DNA of 64,000 bases, from contig NW_004624848.1 in assembly GCF_000247695.1 (NCBI RefSeq), forward strand, positions 4,458,284 through 4,522,283, read 5' to 3'. Of the stretch, positions 20,211 to 31,320 are shown one piece after another. A program made the position numbers and the translations under genes. Position 1 is the first letter of the stretch; each line of letters opens with the position of its first letter. Source of the stretch: Heterocephalus glaber (Eukaryota > Chordata > Mammalia > Rodentia > Bathyergidae). The notes under the pieces are model-generated. The model was given only the letters and a program-made list of their open reading frames with translations. It did not search any database and was not told the DNA's origin.

Positions 20211-22993
20211 TGACAGCAGAACACAGCCCAGAGAAGCAGCCATTCAAGCCAGACTGTTGGAGTTTGCATCCCTCTGCTTTTTGAGTTTGGGCAAATGGAC
20301 CTGTCAGAGTGCCAGTTGTTTTGTTAGGGGAATAAAAAATGAAGTCCTTGGTGTTTGGGGAGTGTCAGGTGTTGTTGGGAAAGTGATGTGTGCACAGGAA
20401 GTGGCTGATAGTGTCCTCTCTTCTGGTCTTGCTGCCCCTGTGCTGATGACTTTTGCCCCGCCTGGTGCCTTTCAGACCAGCCCTGCTATCTCCTCTGTGA
20501 AGACTCAGGTTTGGGAAACTGTGGTGGTTTTGTCCTAGTTTCTTCAAATGGACTTTTTCTCATGAAAACTCCTCTTTATAGAAGTATAAAAGCTCCGTGT
20601 ATTTAATTGTTTGCACCTTTCAAAACTTAAGTAAAGTAATATTCTACACTTCAAATTTGCTGAATTCTGAGAATATGCATGACCCATGTGGAGAATTTCC
20701 ATAGCAAATAAGGATAGCACACAAATGCAAAGAACCGTGATCACTGAAGAGCCAAATCCAGTAAATCTCATTATTACAGCCTACCACAAGGCTCAGGATA
20801 TTTCACATTATTTTAATCTTTGATTCCATGACTCATATTATGAAGTTCTAAAAACACTTAAATGGATTATTCTTAGTTTAACTAATATATAATGTGTTGT
20901 AATATATGTGCTGTATACCTATATTCTTAGTATAAGATGAATTAGTATATTATAATCTCTATGAATCTAATGTCTACATCTATTTTGATCAGTACACAGC
21001 TATTTATATTTACATATCTCAGAAAAACACGTTTTAAGTATTATGCGTAAGTGAACAAAAATGAGTCAATTTGTTTCAGATGTCATCTGAACTTGCAAAT
21101 ATCTGTTGTGATCACAAAGGCTAAAATAATTTGAATTGTCCTGATGTTTTCCCCTCATATGTTGTTTAAAAACACCACCACTACAGGCATCTCCAAAAAT
21201 AATAATTGCATATCTAAATGTGAGATAAATCAAGGTCATCAATATAATGGGATAAACTCTAGAAATGATTTCTCAAAGTTTAATAAATAATATGTTTAAT
21301 TGAGTGAAATTAGACTTTGAATGATATTTTCCCAGGGCAAGTATAAATTTTATAACATTTAAAATGCTAAGTTTTATTTTAGCTATAAAATACATTTTAG
21401 AATTTTCATACAGTAGAGATTTGAAGATTTTAAAGCCTAGTTCTTGGTATCTTCCTATTATCTCACTCAAAATAACCCAATAAAAACAAGAAAACCACCA
21501 AATTTGAGAAATAATTATATATTCTCTAGATTTTCCATAAATCTTTATGTAATAATTAAGCTCCCTGAAAATGATCCATGTTTCCAAGTGCATCAAGAAT
21601 AATGTGAAAATGTCAGGAGAGAGAAAATGTCTGCAATCACTACAGTCCTCTAGTTATTTTTGGTACCCCATATGGCCACACCAAGTATCTTCAATAAAAT
21701 ATCTGAACCATTAAAACAGGTTTGGCTTGTGTGGCAGGGAGAATAAATCCAGTGCATTCTCAGTACTGAGCTGATACTGGAAAAGGGAAGGGAACCCTTG
21801 CCCTGCTGGTAGTTACAGGAATGGAGCTGATTGCTTGCGTGATTATTAAGGAGCGTTTCTGGACTGCTTAAGACATATTTTATGTAAAAACAGGTTATCT
21901 ATGTATGAGTAAGATTAATATACTGCATTAAAAGGGATAATATATTCAGGAGAGAGAACTTAGGGAGAGTTTTTTCTCTGCTAACAATTTAGGGTAATAA
22001 TTTTGTGTGTGTGTGCGTGTGTGTGTAAAAGAATTTTGCTAAGAAGCTGAAGGCACTTGATTTTTATACTTTTAAAAATTATGTTTTGCAACACCTTTAA
22101 ATTTAGTGTTTTGTATACTTTGAGCAGTTACGTGCAACTTAATAGGCGTTTAACTCATAATGTGAAACAAGGTAAATTGAAAAAATTATGGTAATTTAAA
22201 AACAATATCAGGAAATATTAAAATATTATTGATAACAACTTGTTTTATACCAGGTAGAGGGAGTACACTGTTTTAATTCATCAAATACCCACTGCTGTGT
22301 GGTGAGCCCCAGCCCATGTTTGCAGGTTTTCCAGCTGAACATCCCCGCTCGTGAGTCACCGCTGCAGCAATGGTGCAGTGAGTGGAAGTCTGTGGCGCAC
22401 AGGCCTTTGCTTTGCTCACCAGCCTGTGCCTCCAGTTCTGTCACGTGTTTGTCCCCGGCTGGCCGGGTCCCTGTGGGTCTGTGTCCTTCTCCGTGGGTCA
22501 GTAGGTTGCTATGGTGTGTTCTCCTGGTGTAGATGGTGCAGTTACAGGGAACGAACCCGATTCCCACCTGTCCTGTCTGCTGATCTCTCCTGGGCCAGAG
22601 TAGCCATGTGGCCCAGCCACAAGTCCAGGACTAAGAATGCCTGTGCTTCCTCCTTCCCACCAGGAGGCCAGGGCAAGCAGGGAGACTTGAGGTCAATAAC
22701 AAGTGAATGCACTACACGCAAGTTTTCTTCCTCTGTACTACTGCAAAATTAGAGCGAGAAAAGGCCCAGAAGGACATTATTTATGGCAGAAATGGGTTGG
22801 CTTGTGTTGTTTTAGGCACCCTAGATATGTATTTCCAGTTCCATGCTAAATGACAAGACAAGGAGTCAACTATTTTCCTGGAACTCTGAATATTTTTTAA
22901 CCTAGAAGGAAAGAGAAGGTGCTTCCTAATCCAAACTTTATTTGACTTTGGAAAGCATTTTATCATGTTCTGAGAAGCAGATTGAGATTAGTT
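20211..22993. other. Unrecognised sequence, AT-rich centre
   Basis: 20560-22250 is strongly AT-rich with no recognised repeat. 22000-22026 holds a GT run interrupted by GC. 22260-22700 is GC-richer, with overlapping frames of 113 and 133 codons on opposite strands, typical of chance. No gene is supported. Confidence 0.35.
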
Positions 22994-23005
22994 TAAAATA
23001 TGCTC

Positions 23006-23042
23006 ATCACTTCTTGGCCTTTTGGCTAAGATCAAGTGTAGT
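23006..23042 (+). pseudogene. U2 snRNA 3'-truncated retropseudogene
   Basis: About 37 bases match the 5' end of U2 snRNA with roughly two differences: ATCACTTCTTGGCC, then TTTTGGCTAAGATC and AAGTGTAGTA. Functional U2 is about 190 nt and pairs with the intron branch point through the GUAGUA segment, which is the last part retained. The fragment lies between perfect 13-bp direct repeats TAAAATATGCTCA (22994-23006 and 23042-23054), which share their edge bases with the insert. The duplication indicates insertion as a reverse-transcribed copy. It has no poly(A) tail, no Sm site and no snRNA promoter elements, so it cannot be functional. Confidence 0.88.
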
Positions 23043-23054
23043 AAAATATGCTCA

Positions 23055-23335
23055 GTTTTTGATTATTTTTCTGATGAGCACCTTTCTTTAAAATCTGGTT
23101 TTCTAGCATATATCAGCCTCAATGTTATTATTTTTGTGCTTTGAAGTGTTAACCTTGAGGCTGCCCAGGATGTTGAGTTCAGCAGCGACACAAATACACT
23201 GGCAGGTATAAGTGCTGAAGAACTGTTTGCCTCTCATTCCCCAACCTGTGTGCACACCTGGTCTTTTAAAAGCCAGCTTAATCTAATGGTAAAAGTGAGC
23301 TTCAGCATCACTGCTGATTTTCCACACTGCTGTGT
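23055..23335. other. Unrecognised sequence
   Basis: AT-rich to balanced sequence without recognised features between the U2 fragment and the following LTR. Confidence 0.35.
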
Positions 23336-23339
23336 TTGG

Positions 23340-23655
23340 AAAATCTGTGCTCCAGAGGTTCCTGCGTCAGCGGTCCGGCCCTGGGCTGCAGTGTCGGGAG
23401 GTGGGGCCTGGCGGGGTCCTCGGGAGTGGAGTATGCTCTCTGGGGGAAGTAGGAGACCCTCCCTCGTTCTCCTCTCTGTCTTCTAGGAGATGGCATGAGT
23501 AGTTTGTTCCAGCTCACATTCCAGCAGCAGAGCCTTGAAGCCACGGGGCCACCTGGTCTTGTTCTGGAACTTCTGAGACTGAGAACTAAAATAAACCTTT
23601 TCTAAGTCAATTGCCTCAGGTATTTTGTGGTAGTACTGGGAAGGTAACTAGTACA
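23340..23655 (+). mobile_element. MaLR LTR (plus strand)
   Basis: The 3' end reads 'GAGAACTAAAATAAACCTTT' with an AATAAA-type signal, then 'CAATTGCCTCAGGTATTTTG' and GTAACTAGTACA. This is the characteristic MaLR LTR tail. The 5' part is GC-rich (23350-23450). Confidence 0.7.
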
Positions 23656-24085
23656 TGCATCTTCAAAATACTTTTACAGAGGGGCACAACATAATTACAT
23701 TCATGTTTCTCCACTACTTTCTTCAATATTGAATTAAAATTAGGAGGCACAACCAGTTGCTCTCTATAACTAATGAATGTGATAAATGGCACGAAGAAAC
23801 AAAGTTTTAAATTTCCTACACAGTCACCACTGAACTCACAGCTGCTGCCCCGTTAGTACTGATCACACATGTTTTACATTTTCTACTTTACATTTTGGTA
23901 CTCAAAGTAATCATTAACTAAAGGAAGAAATACTTCTTTACTGCATTGTGAGTTTTCAGCAACAACGACACAAAGCCCCAGTTTTTCTCACAAACTGCAC
24001 CTTTGTGTGTAGAGAGATGGGCTGGGCCTGCTGGTCCGTAGGCGGCTTTCTGCAGCTCTCCTCCGAGTGGTTTCCAGCACACAGA
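23656..24085. other. Unrecognised sequence
   Basis: No gene or repeat was recognised. Confidence 0.35.
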
Positions 24086-24087
24086 GA

Positions 24088-24543
24088 TGGCTCTTCATTC
24101 TCAAATTACATTGCGTGTATTTATTTGCTGTTTCTACTTTTTTGTCTGAGAAATGTCTGTTCATTTCAGATGCCCATTTTCGGATTGGGTCTTTAAATTT
24201 GGGAGGTCTGATCTTTTTAAGTTCTTTATAGATTCAAGACAGTAGACCTTTGTCTGAGGAACAGCAGGTGAAGATTTTCTCCCACATTGTGGGTTGTCTC
24301 TTCACACTGCTGGTGGATTCTCTTGGTGTGCAGAGCTTTTTAATAAGAGATCCCACTTGTTGATTGTTTGTGCTAGTTCACGGGCAACTGAGGTTTCCTG
24401 AAATCTTTTCCTACACTGATGTCTTCAAGACTTCTACCTAACCTCTCTTTCAGCTGGTTTAGTGTTTCTGTTTTAATATTTAGATATTTAGTCCATTTCA
24501 ATTTTACTTTAGTGCGTGGTGAGTGTTATAGGTCTAGTTCTAG
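24088..24543 (-). mobile_element. L1 segment, inverted 5' part
   Basis: The plus strand carries reversed L1 ORF2 3'-end phrases: 'GAGAAATGTCTGTTCATTTC', 'AGATTTTCTCCCACATTGTG', 'GGGTTGTCTCTTCACACTGC' and TGTGCAGAGCTTTTTAATAAGA. This is antisense L1. It joins directly to a plus-strand L1 3' end at about 24543, giving the head-to-head layout of an L1 insertion with 5' inversion (twin priming). Confidence 0.75.
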
Positions 24544-24925
24544 CCATCAAGAATGAGAAACTAGAGACATTTATAGCTAAATGGATGCACATTGAGGCCA
24601 TAGTCTTAAGTGAAATAAATAGGACACACATGTGTAAATACTGAATAGTTTCTCTGGTGTGAGAAACTGAAAGTGTAAATAAGGACTAAAAGGTAAAATA
24701 GATAATGTGAAATAAGAAAAGGGGCAAAGGGGAAGGGGAAGTGGGAGGGGTAGGGGAAAGGAAAGAAGGGAATGGAATTAATATGAGAAAAGGACACAAT
24801 GGAAATAAATAGGGAGGGCAGGGGAATGGTAAAAAATGAGAACCAAGAGACCTCATGTACAGGTACAAATTCCCAGTGATGAGTGTCATCATATTGTACA
24901 CCTAAAATGTACCGATAAATGCGTA
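24544..24925 (+). mobile_element. L1 3' end, sense part
   Basis: Begins with 'GAATGAGAAACTAGAGACAT' and continues through GTGAAATAAATAGGACACA and a purine-rich GGGGAAGGGGAAGTGGGAGG stretch typical of L1 3' UTRs. It ends near TTGTACACCTAAAATGTACC. The same 3' UTR is present in reverse at 43085-43375, including the TGTACA(C/A)CTAAAA end. Confidence 0.75.
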
Positions 24926-25077
24926 AAAACACCCCATCTTGTGTCATCATGCGCCCTGCAGGACTCTCATTCACAGAGGAACTTCTGCACAGCTCCTCAT
25001 TCTTTCTCTCTGATGTCAATCCATGCTATTGATTTTTTCACTTTTTATAGCTTTTCAGCAGTTGTGTGATTCATGTA

Positions 25078-25965
25078 TTTTTTTTAAAAACACTTTATTA
25101 AGATACAAATGACATCCAAAAAGCTATACATACTCAAAGGTAACATCTTGCTGAGTTTGAATGTTAGTGTACACCTGCAAAACCATCACCATGGTCTGTC
25201 CTGAGATGTGAAGCATGGAGGACAGTGTTAGGTAGCTGCAGGCACCACTCTGTGCAGGCTTCTGGGGCTGCTATCTGGTATGACCAGGACTTTGCACCTT
25301 GTGCCAGTCAGTGCCTTCTCGTTTCGTCTTCCCTTCACCCCTGGCAAGCACCACCGTGCCTTCTAATTCCCACAGTGTGACTGTGTTTCATTCATTATAG
25401 GAATAGCACCATGCAGTGTGTGTCCTTCTGTACCTGCCTTGTTTCACTTAGCATAAGCTCCTTCAAGTTCCTTTATGTTGCAGCAAAAGCAGGATTTCCC
25501 ACTTTTTAAAGAGTGAGTATTCCATTATATGTGCAGTATATACTATATTTTATTTATCTGTTCATGTAGCGGTGAGTGTTAGATTGCTTCCATACCTCGG
25601 TTATTGTAAATAATTCTGCAGTGAGCATGAGAGTAGAGCTATGGAATTTAGGTCCTGATCTCAGCACTTTTGGATATGTAGCTAGAAGTAGAACTATTAG
25701 ATCATGTCATTCCATTTTTGATTTTTTAGGGAACTTCTGTATTGTTTTCCTCAGTGGTAGCCCAGTTTTCATTCCCACCCACATACAAGGGTTCTCTTAT
25801 CTCCACATCCTTGTCAATATTCAATTAATTTACTAATATAGCCACTTATTTAAATTGATATAGAAATGTTTATAGGCACCACGTGATGTTTCGATACATG
25901 TACACACGGTGTAATGTTTAAATCAGGATAAGCATATCTGTCACTATTTCAAATTGATCGTTTTT
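25078..25965 (-). mobile_element. Old L1 3' UTR (L1M-like), antisense
   Basis: Classical antisense L1 phrases appear in order: 'CTTTATTAAGATACAAATGA', 'TTGTTTCACTTAGCATAAGC', 'GAGTGAGTATTCCATTATAT', 'ATTGCTTCCATACCTCGGTT', 'GTAAATAATTCTGCAGTGAG', and finally a CACGTGATGTTTCGATACATG segment. Divergence fits a pre-rodent L1M element. No reading frame survives. Confidence 0.85.
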
Positions 25966-27525
25966 TGTGGTTAAAATATTGGAAATCTATGTCCAGGGGA
26001 TATGCCGAATCAATAAAAGAATAACAGTACAAGTGTGACAGACAGGAAGGGCCTTTCAACTTATAAAGTGTGTTTCATCATCACCCAAACTCTCGTCAGT
26101 GTATTTAAATAAGAAAATTAGGAATACCCAGGCTTTATTCCATCACCCTGTAGAATAATCTTTTTTGCAAGAAAATGGCTTAATACTGTGATAAATGGAA
26201 GGGCCGAGGAGGCTTCCCCGTCCTGCCATCCCCTGCAAAGGGTGAGGTGCTGATGAATGTTAGCCACACACAGGGAGAGGAGTTACCAGAAGATGGAATT
26301 CCAGTCAGGTACAGGAAAGGATAAATGGAAACAGGAATGTGGAACCTACAGGTCTCTCAAAAGGATTTGAAATTTGGCTACCAACTTTTTATGGGAGACT
26401 CACACAAAGTAATAAAAGCTCTGGTCAGAATGTTGTTTCAGGATATTAACAACAGTAACAAAAGTAAATATATTCTAGGGAAATATTTTGCAAAAACTCT
26501 CACTGGGTACCTATGCTTTCTAAAACTACAATATGACAGGCTCTACCTGCAGGTCTCTAATTGTGTAAAAATGTCTAGAGTATTCAGTCCTTTGGAGACA
26601 GGGAATAATGTCTAGTAATTTATATTTGGGAATAACTGCATTCTTGAGCTCATCAGATTTATTTATTGGGCCAAGGTGAAAGATCTGCAGTAATCCTTAG
26701 AAGCTAATTAAGGTCTCCACTGAATCAATCAAGGAAGATGAAGAAAAGGAGATAAATTGCAAAGGATAAGTTTGAGAGGTGATTTGATGTTGTTCTTCAA
26801 GCACATGGAAAATTACCAGGTGGACCAGCTTCCTGTTTCTATTTCTGTTTCAGCAGGCAGAGTAGGAAATGGCTTTGGTCACTCTTTCATCAAATGTTTA
26901 TTGGGCGCTTAGTTGTTGCAAAGTATGTTGCAAGATCCTGTACGTAACAAAGAAAAATTAGGATCTTCTCACATTTGTAGTATCAAATGAGTGTCCAGTA
27001 TGAATACATGTAGGAATATGTATAGTTTCTCCATGGTTCGTTTTTTGCATTTGTTCTCATTTAGTATTTTGACACAAATCCCTAATCTTTAGCTAGACAC
27101 GTGACAAAAACCACAACGAGCACACTTTTAGCTTCTTTGCATCTGTGTATGTTTATTTGTCTAAGTCTTCGTAGTGAGATGTGAGCCTGGCTGGAATTGC
27201 CCAAGTTGCCCTTGCAGGGGAGAGGCGTGCTGTGCTCTCCCCTGGAGCTGAACTGTGGAGCCTCCCCAGCACCTTGAGGTGGACGCTGAACAGGGCCACT
27301 GGGACAGAGAGAGGCTTTCCTCACTGAAGAAGTTTGCACGTGTGTATGTGCTTCTGTTAGTATAAGTTTATGAATGAATTGTACAGTACCTCTAACATGA
27401 GTGACAGTCACTCAAACTATGCAGAACCTGTAATTAGTCTTGGACCCAAACACATTTTACACCCCCACCATTTTAAATTTTGCCAGTTAAGACCACACCT
27501 GATCTTAACTTAGACCTTGCCTCAA
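25966..27525. other. Unrecognised sequence
   Basis: Mostly AT-rich. The stretch 26885-26945 ('CAAATGTTTATTGGGCGCTT') resembles an antisense L2/MIR tail. A plus-strand frame of 96 codons at 26325-26615 has no recognisable domain. 27180-27330 is GC-richer. Confidence 0.35.
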
Positions 27526-27529
27526 GAAT

Positions 27530-27630
27530 AGATACCCCATGGAGCAGATAATACCTACCCTGTGGCATTTTTCAGGGCCTACACAGAGCCTGAATGAGGA
27601 AGACACTAAATACTTGTTGACTGGCAGGGA
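27530..27630 (+). mobile_element. Possible MIR/L2 3' end
   Basis: 'ATAATACCTACCCTGTGGCA' followed by CAGAGCCTGAATGAGGAAGACACTAAATACTTGTTGACTG-type sequence resembles a MIR or L2 3' terminus, where the consensus reads like a 'cacataGTAGGtgctcaata' tail. It is diverged. Confidence 0.4.
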
Positions 27631-29620
27631 AAGAAGGGGAGAGAGAGAAAAGGGGGAAGGAGGGATAGTTTTCCCTTTCTTAGGGTCTATGACTTTCTGA
27701 GATTTTAACACCTGTGAAACAATTTTCACTGGAACTATGAAAAATGAAGTTGAATTGCACCAAAGATGTTTACCATACTTTGTCATTAAAAATGACTTTT
27801 AGGTGACTTTTTACATGTAAACTGACGTGTTTAAAAGAATTTAGAAAAACTTTTCATAAGTGAAATCTTGGCTCTTTATTTATATGGAGAAGTCAACACA
27901 TATAAAACTTAACTTGTGGGCATTCCAAAAGGTAGACAAAAGAATTAAAGGTCTTCTTGTCAGTACTTGAGCACATACTAAATTTACCTGAGGAGTGCAA
28001 TGCTGTGCTGAAGGCACTGGGTAAAGCACATAAAGAGCGTCTCCGTGGAATTGTTAGCCACTGGGGTTCCTCTGCAGATCTGGAAGCAGTGGAGAGGTTG
28101 TGAGAGGTCAGCAGGGAGTCAAAAGCTTGTTTCCCTCGTTCCAGCTGAACTGGAGAAGTCAGCCTTAAGCACTCACTCGTCACTGGGCGACAGGAGCAGA
28201 GGGCAGGGTGCACCCGATGCTCCTCATGCTGAGACTGCCCACGTGAGGGTTCCCACGCCCTGCCCTGCCTGGGCTGGGATGGAGGCTGCTCCACATTTTA
28301 TTTCCCCCACCAGTCCGGACTAACACATATAATTCTGATCTGCTGATAACACTCCCTGTTCTTCCAACACAGTTGGGTTTCTTCTTCAATATATTCAACA
28401 TTTCTCTGAAGTTTCAGGACAGATGTGAGGAATATGTATGAGCCAGTCTTCCTTAATATTACTCTGTGGATAAGGTTACTAGGATTTGTGTATTATTTTT
28501 TCTTTTCACTCTGTAGTGATTCTAATGGAATAATCATAAAGATTTGTTTCTGAAGTTCTATGTATTTTGAAATGCAGTACACCTTATACTTCCTTTTAAA
28601 AAAATTTCTAACTGTGAAGTTCATTTTTTGTCTTTGGAAATATGAGTAATGGTGGCCACAGAAAGGTTCTTGAAAGAAGCCTTCGAAATGAATGAGAGAT
28701 TTTCTTTATCCACGTGCTCCACACGTGTGAAGTTAAAAGGTGGCATAGTTACTTTGAGATTTCTACACAGGAGCTTTTATTTCTCTCCTAGCTCAGTCTT
28801 GTCAAATGCCACACAAACACATTTTTAATGTTAATCTGAATATTGCCAGAGGTGTAATCTCAGATTAGGAAAGTGGAGACCAGAAGGGGTGGCCTGCTGG
28901 GCAGAGAACTAGAGCAGGTGGGGTGAATGCACCCCCATTTTCACATTTTTCCCCACTGAGCACTCACCTCAAACTTTTACACATCATTTGGCTACTTTTA
29001 AAAACAACTCATGAATGGCGTTATATTTTCCAAAAGGTTATTTTTTACATGAAAATGTTTTGAGCACAGGAGAATCTGGTGTGTTAAGAGAATGCATCTA
29101 ACCTCTGTCGTGATGATGTGGATTACCCAGCTTTGTACTGTGCTGTCCACTGGTAAGGAGGCCCCAGATCCCTGGGCTTCAGAAACGCACTAGGTTTACT
29201 ACAGAAAGTGATAGCAACACAGTCAGCCAAGGGCAGTGTGAAGGCGCCCCTCGAGGGGCAGAGATATGAAGGGCAAAGTCAGCGGACACTGGGCTCCAGC
29301 TCCATGGGTCTCCTTCCAGCAGAGCCTCACAAGATGTACCTAAGTTCCTCCAGCAATGAGTTGTGCAAAATGTGAACTGTTGTCTTAGAAGCTCATCAGA
29401 GGTTCTGTACTCAGGGTTTTATTATTATTATTTTCTTAATGTAGACACCAAATTCTCAATCCTGTGAAGGACGGCAGTTGTTCCCAGTATGTACAAATGG
29501 TTTAGGCCTGTACCACTTGCTTCTATTAGAGGTGCTAAAAACATTCCTGGTATCCAACTTATCAGACTCTAGCCAAGGACCAACCATCCTTGCAGGCAGA
29601 CTTCCTATGGAGAGGTAATG
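27631..29620. other. Unrecognised sequence
   Basis: A GGA/GAGA-rich patch lies at 27628-27665. 28040-28320 is GC-richer, with overlapping frames on both strands (133 codons minus, 92 plus) and no recognisable domain. An ATT trinucleotide run is at 29419-29433. No gene is supported. Confidence 0.35.
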
Positions 29621-29621
29621 T

Positions 29622-29945
29622 CTTATGCTTTTGTGTTGTTCTAACAACACGACAAGCCGGGCGACTTACAAAGGAAAGAAATGTATTTGGCTCATGACTC
29701 TGGAATCCTGGACGTCCAAGGCACAGTGCTGGCATGTGCCAAGCACTTGGGGAGGCCTTTCTTTCTGCATCAAGCATGAGGAAAGACAAACAGAAGAACA
29801 TGCCTTTCACAAGAAAGAGCTGGAGAGAACAGGAGAGCAGATTCATAATCCCAAGCCCTCTGACTTCAGCATGAATCCACTTATGGGGACAGAGCCCTCC
29901 CGGCCTGGTGACCTCTCAGCACTGTGGTTTGGAATGATGTCGAAA
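29622..29945 (-). mobile_element. MaLR LTR, antisense
   Basis: 'TGTGTTGTTCTAACAACACG' and GGCGACTTACAAAGGAAAGAAATG give the reversed LTR terminus. 'TGAATCCACTTATGGGGACA' with GAGCCCTC and GGTGACCTCTCAGCAC gives the reversed 5' half. A plus-strand frame of 162 codons crosses it and is incidental. Confidence 0.65.
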
Positions 29946-30714
29946 TGTGTATATGTGTACGAATGTGCAGTGTTTAAGCGCCTGGTCTTGCTGCCCTCTT
30001 TCTTACTCAAACCTGCACATTTCACAAAAATTAAATTTGCTTCACATTATATGTGGCTTGTATTTTGTGGAATTCCACAATTATTGAATTTTATTGCCCT
30101 CTCTTTCTATTAATTAAGTTATTTATCTTGAGCTAGTTACAGATGCAAACGCGGCTGTAAGAAGTGGTGCTGAGAGCTCCCTAGTACTCCTCAGTCACTT
30201 CCCACCGGCGGGGCCATCTGCGCTCGGCTGGGAAGTGGCCAGCCTAGACTTACTCAGATGTCACCGGTTTTCCATATGTGTGTGTGCACACAATCATGTG
30301 CGCGTGCGCGTGGGTGCTGTGTGTGTGTGTGCCCTGTTCTACGCAGCTTTCTTCATGTGCAGACTCTGGTCGCTGCCACCCAGTCGTGGCAGAGTGCAGT
30401 TCCCCCGGGCAGTGGCCCTGGAGCCATGTCCTCACCACCCGCCATTCCCAGCTCACTGATCGCTGGACCACACCTCTCCTCTCTCCCAGATCAGCCGAGG
30501 TCCGCCTGAGCAGGGTGTGCGGCCACAGACCTCGCTTCTCAGCGGCGCCACTTCAGGAGTACTCTGTGGCCGGAGTCACACAGCAAGGGTTTCGGGCTGG
30601 GCTTTCTCAGCCTGGCTCCCGGAGGGGTTGGGTCTCCGCTGTCGGTGATAAGCTGTCTCTGACACGTGGCCTGTCACCCACTCACCCAGGACAGATGCTC
30701 CGGCGTTGCTGGTT
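29946..30714. other. Unrecognised sequence with alternating purine-pyrimidine run
   Basis: 30277-30333 holds TG/CA and CG/TG alternations ('GTGTGTGTGCACACA' and 'GTGCGCGTGCGCGTGGG'). 30160-30700 is GC-rich with several overlapping frames, including 181 codons on plus, but no recognised protein. Part may belong to the antisense L1 that follows. Confidence 0.35.
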
Positions 30715-31320
30715 TGGGGCTATTACAGAGAGAGCTGCTGTGAACATTTGTGAGTTTCTGATTGAAAATAAAATTTCATTCTTTGATAAGCAGGAAGGAA
30801 TGCCGTTGCTGGTTCAATGGTGACTGCATTTCATCCTTGCAGGAAACCACCAAACGATCACCTCTCCGGGGAAGTGGGCTGTAGCTTCCACAGTCACACA
30901 GCACTCTTTGGCCCTTCTGTGTGCACAGCGTCGCCGCATGTTGGCTTTAGTTTCCCTCTCCCCAGCCCCTGCACAGCCGCTGGCTCCTCTGGGCCACCTT
31001 GAGCGAAATGTCCAGTGCTCATTTTCCAGTGGGATCTTTAATTGTTGTATTTTGAGAATTTTTACATAGTTTAGATTCTAGTTCTTTGTCAGATATTTGC
31101 AAATATTGTTTCCCACGTTGTAGCTTGTCCTTTTAGCTTCTTAGTAAAAGCTTTTTATTTTGATACTCAATGTATTGCTTTTCATTTTATTGTATTATTT
31201 TATAGAGCTTGCTTTTGTGTTAGGCCTAAAAACTCTATTCTTAGCTCTATGTCCTGAAGATTTTGCCCTAGTTTTTTTCCCCTAAGTGTCTTTTAGCTTT
31301 ACATGTTACATATTTAAACT
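30715..31320 (-). mobile_element. Old L1 fragment, antisense
   Basis: Reversed L1 phrases: 'GGGGCTATTACAGAGAGAGC', 'GCTGTGAACATTTGTGAG', 'GGAATGCCGTTGCTGGTTCA', then TTAGATTCTAGTTCTTTGTCAG and GCAAATATTGTTTCCCACG. This matches the 3' half of ORF2 and its downstream part on the minus strand. It is highly diverged. Confidence 0.7.

Noticed and set aside
23006..23042. A functional U2 snRNA gene
   Set aside because: Only about 37 of ~190 nt are present, without Sm site or promoter, and direct repeats mark a retro-insertion.
29625..30113. 162-codon plus-strand open frame
   Set aside because: It lies largely in an antisense MaLR LTR.
30278..30823. 181-codon plus-strand open frame
   Set aside because: It starts in a GT/GC repeat and runs into antisense L1 sequence, with Cys-Val runs from the repeat.
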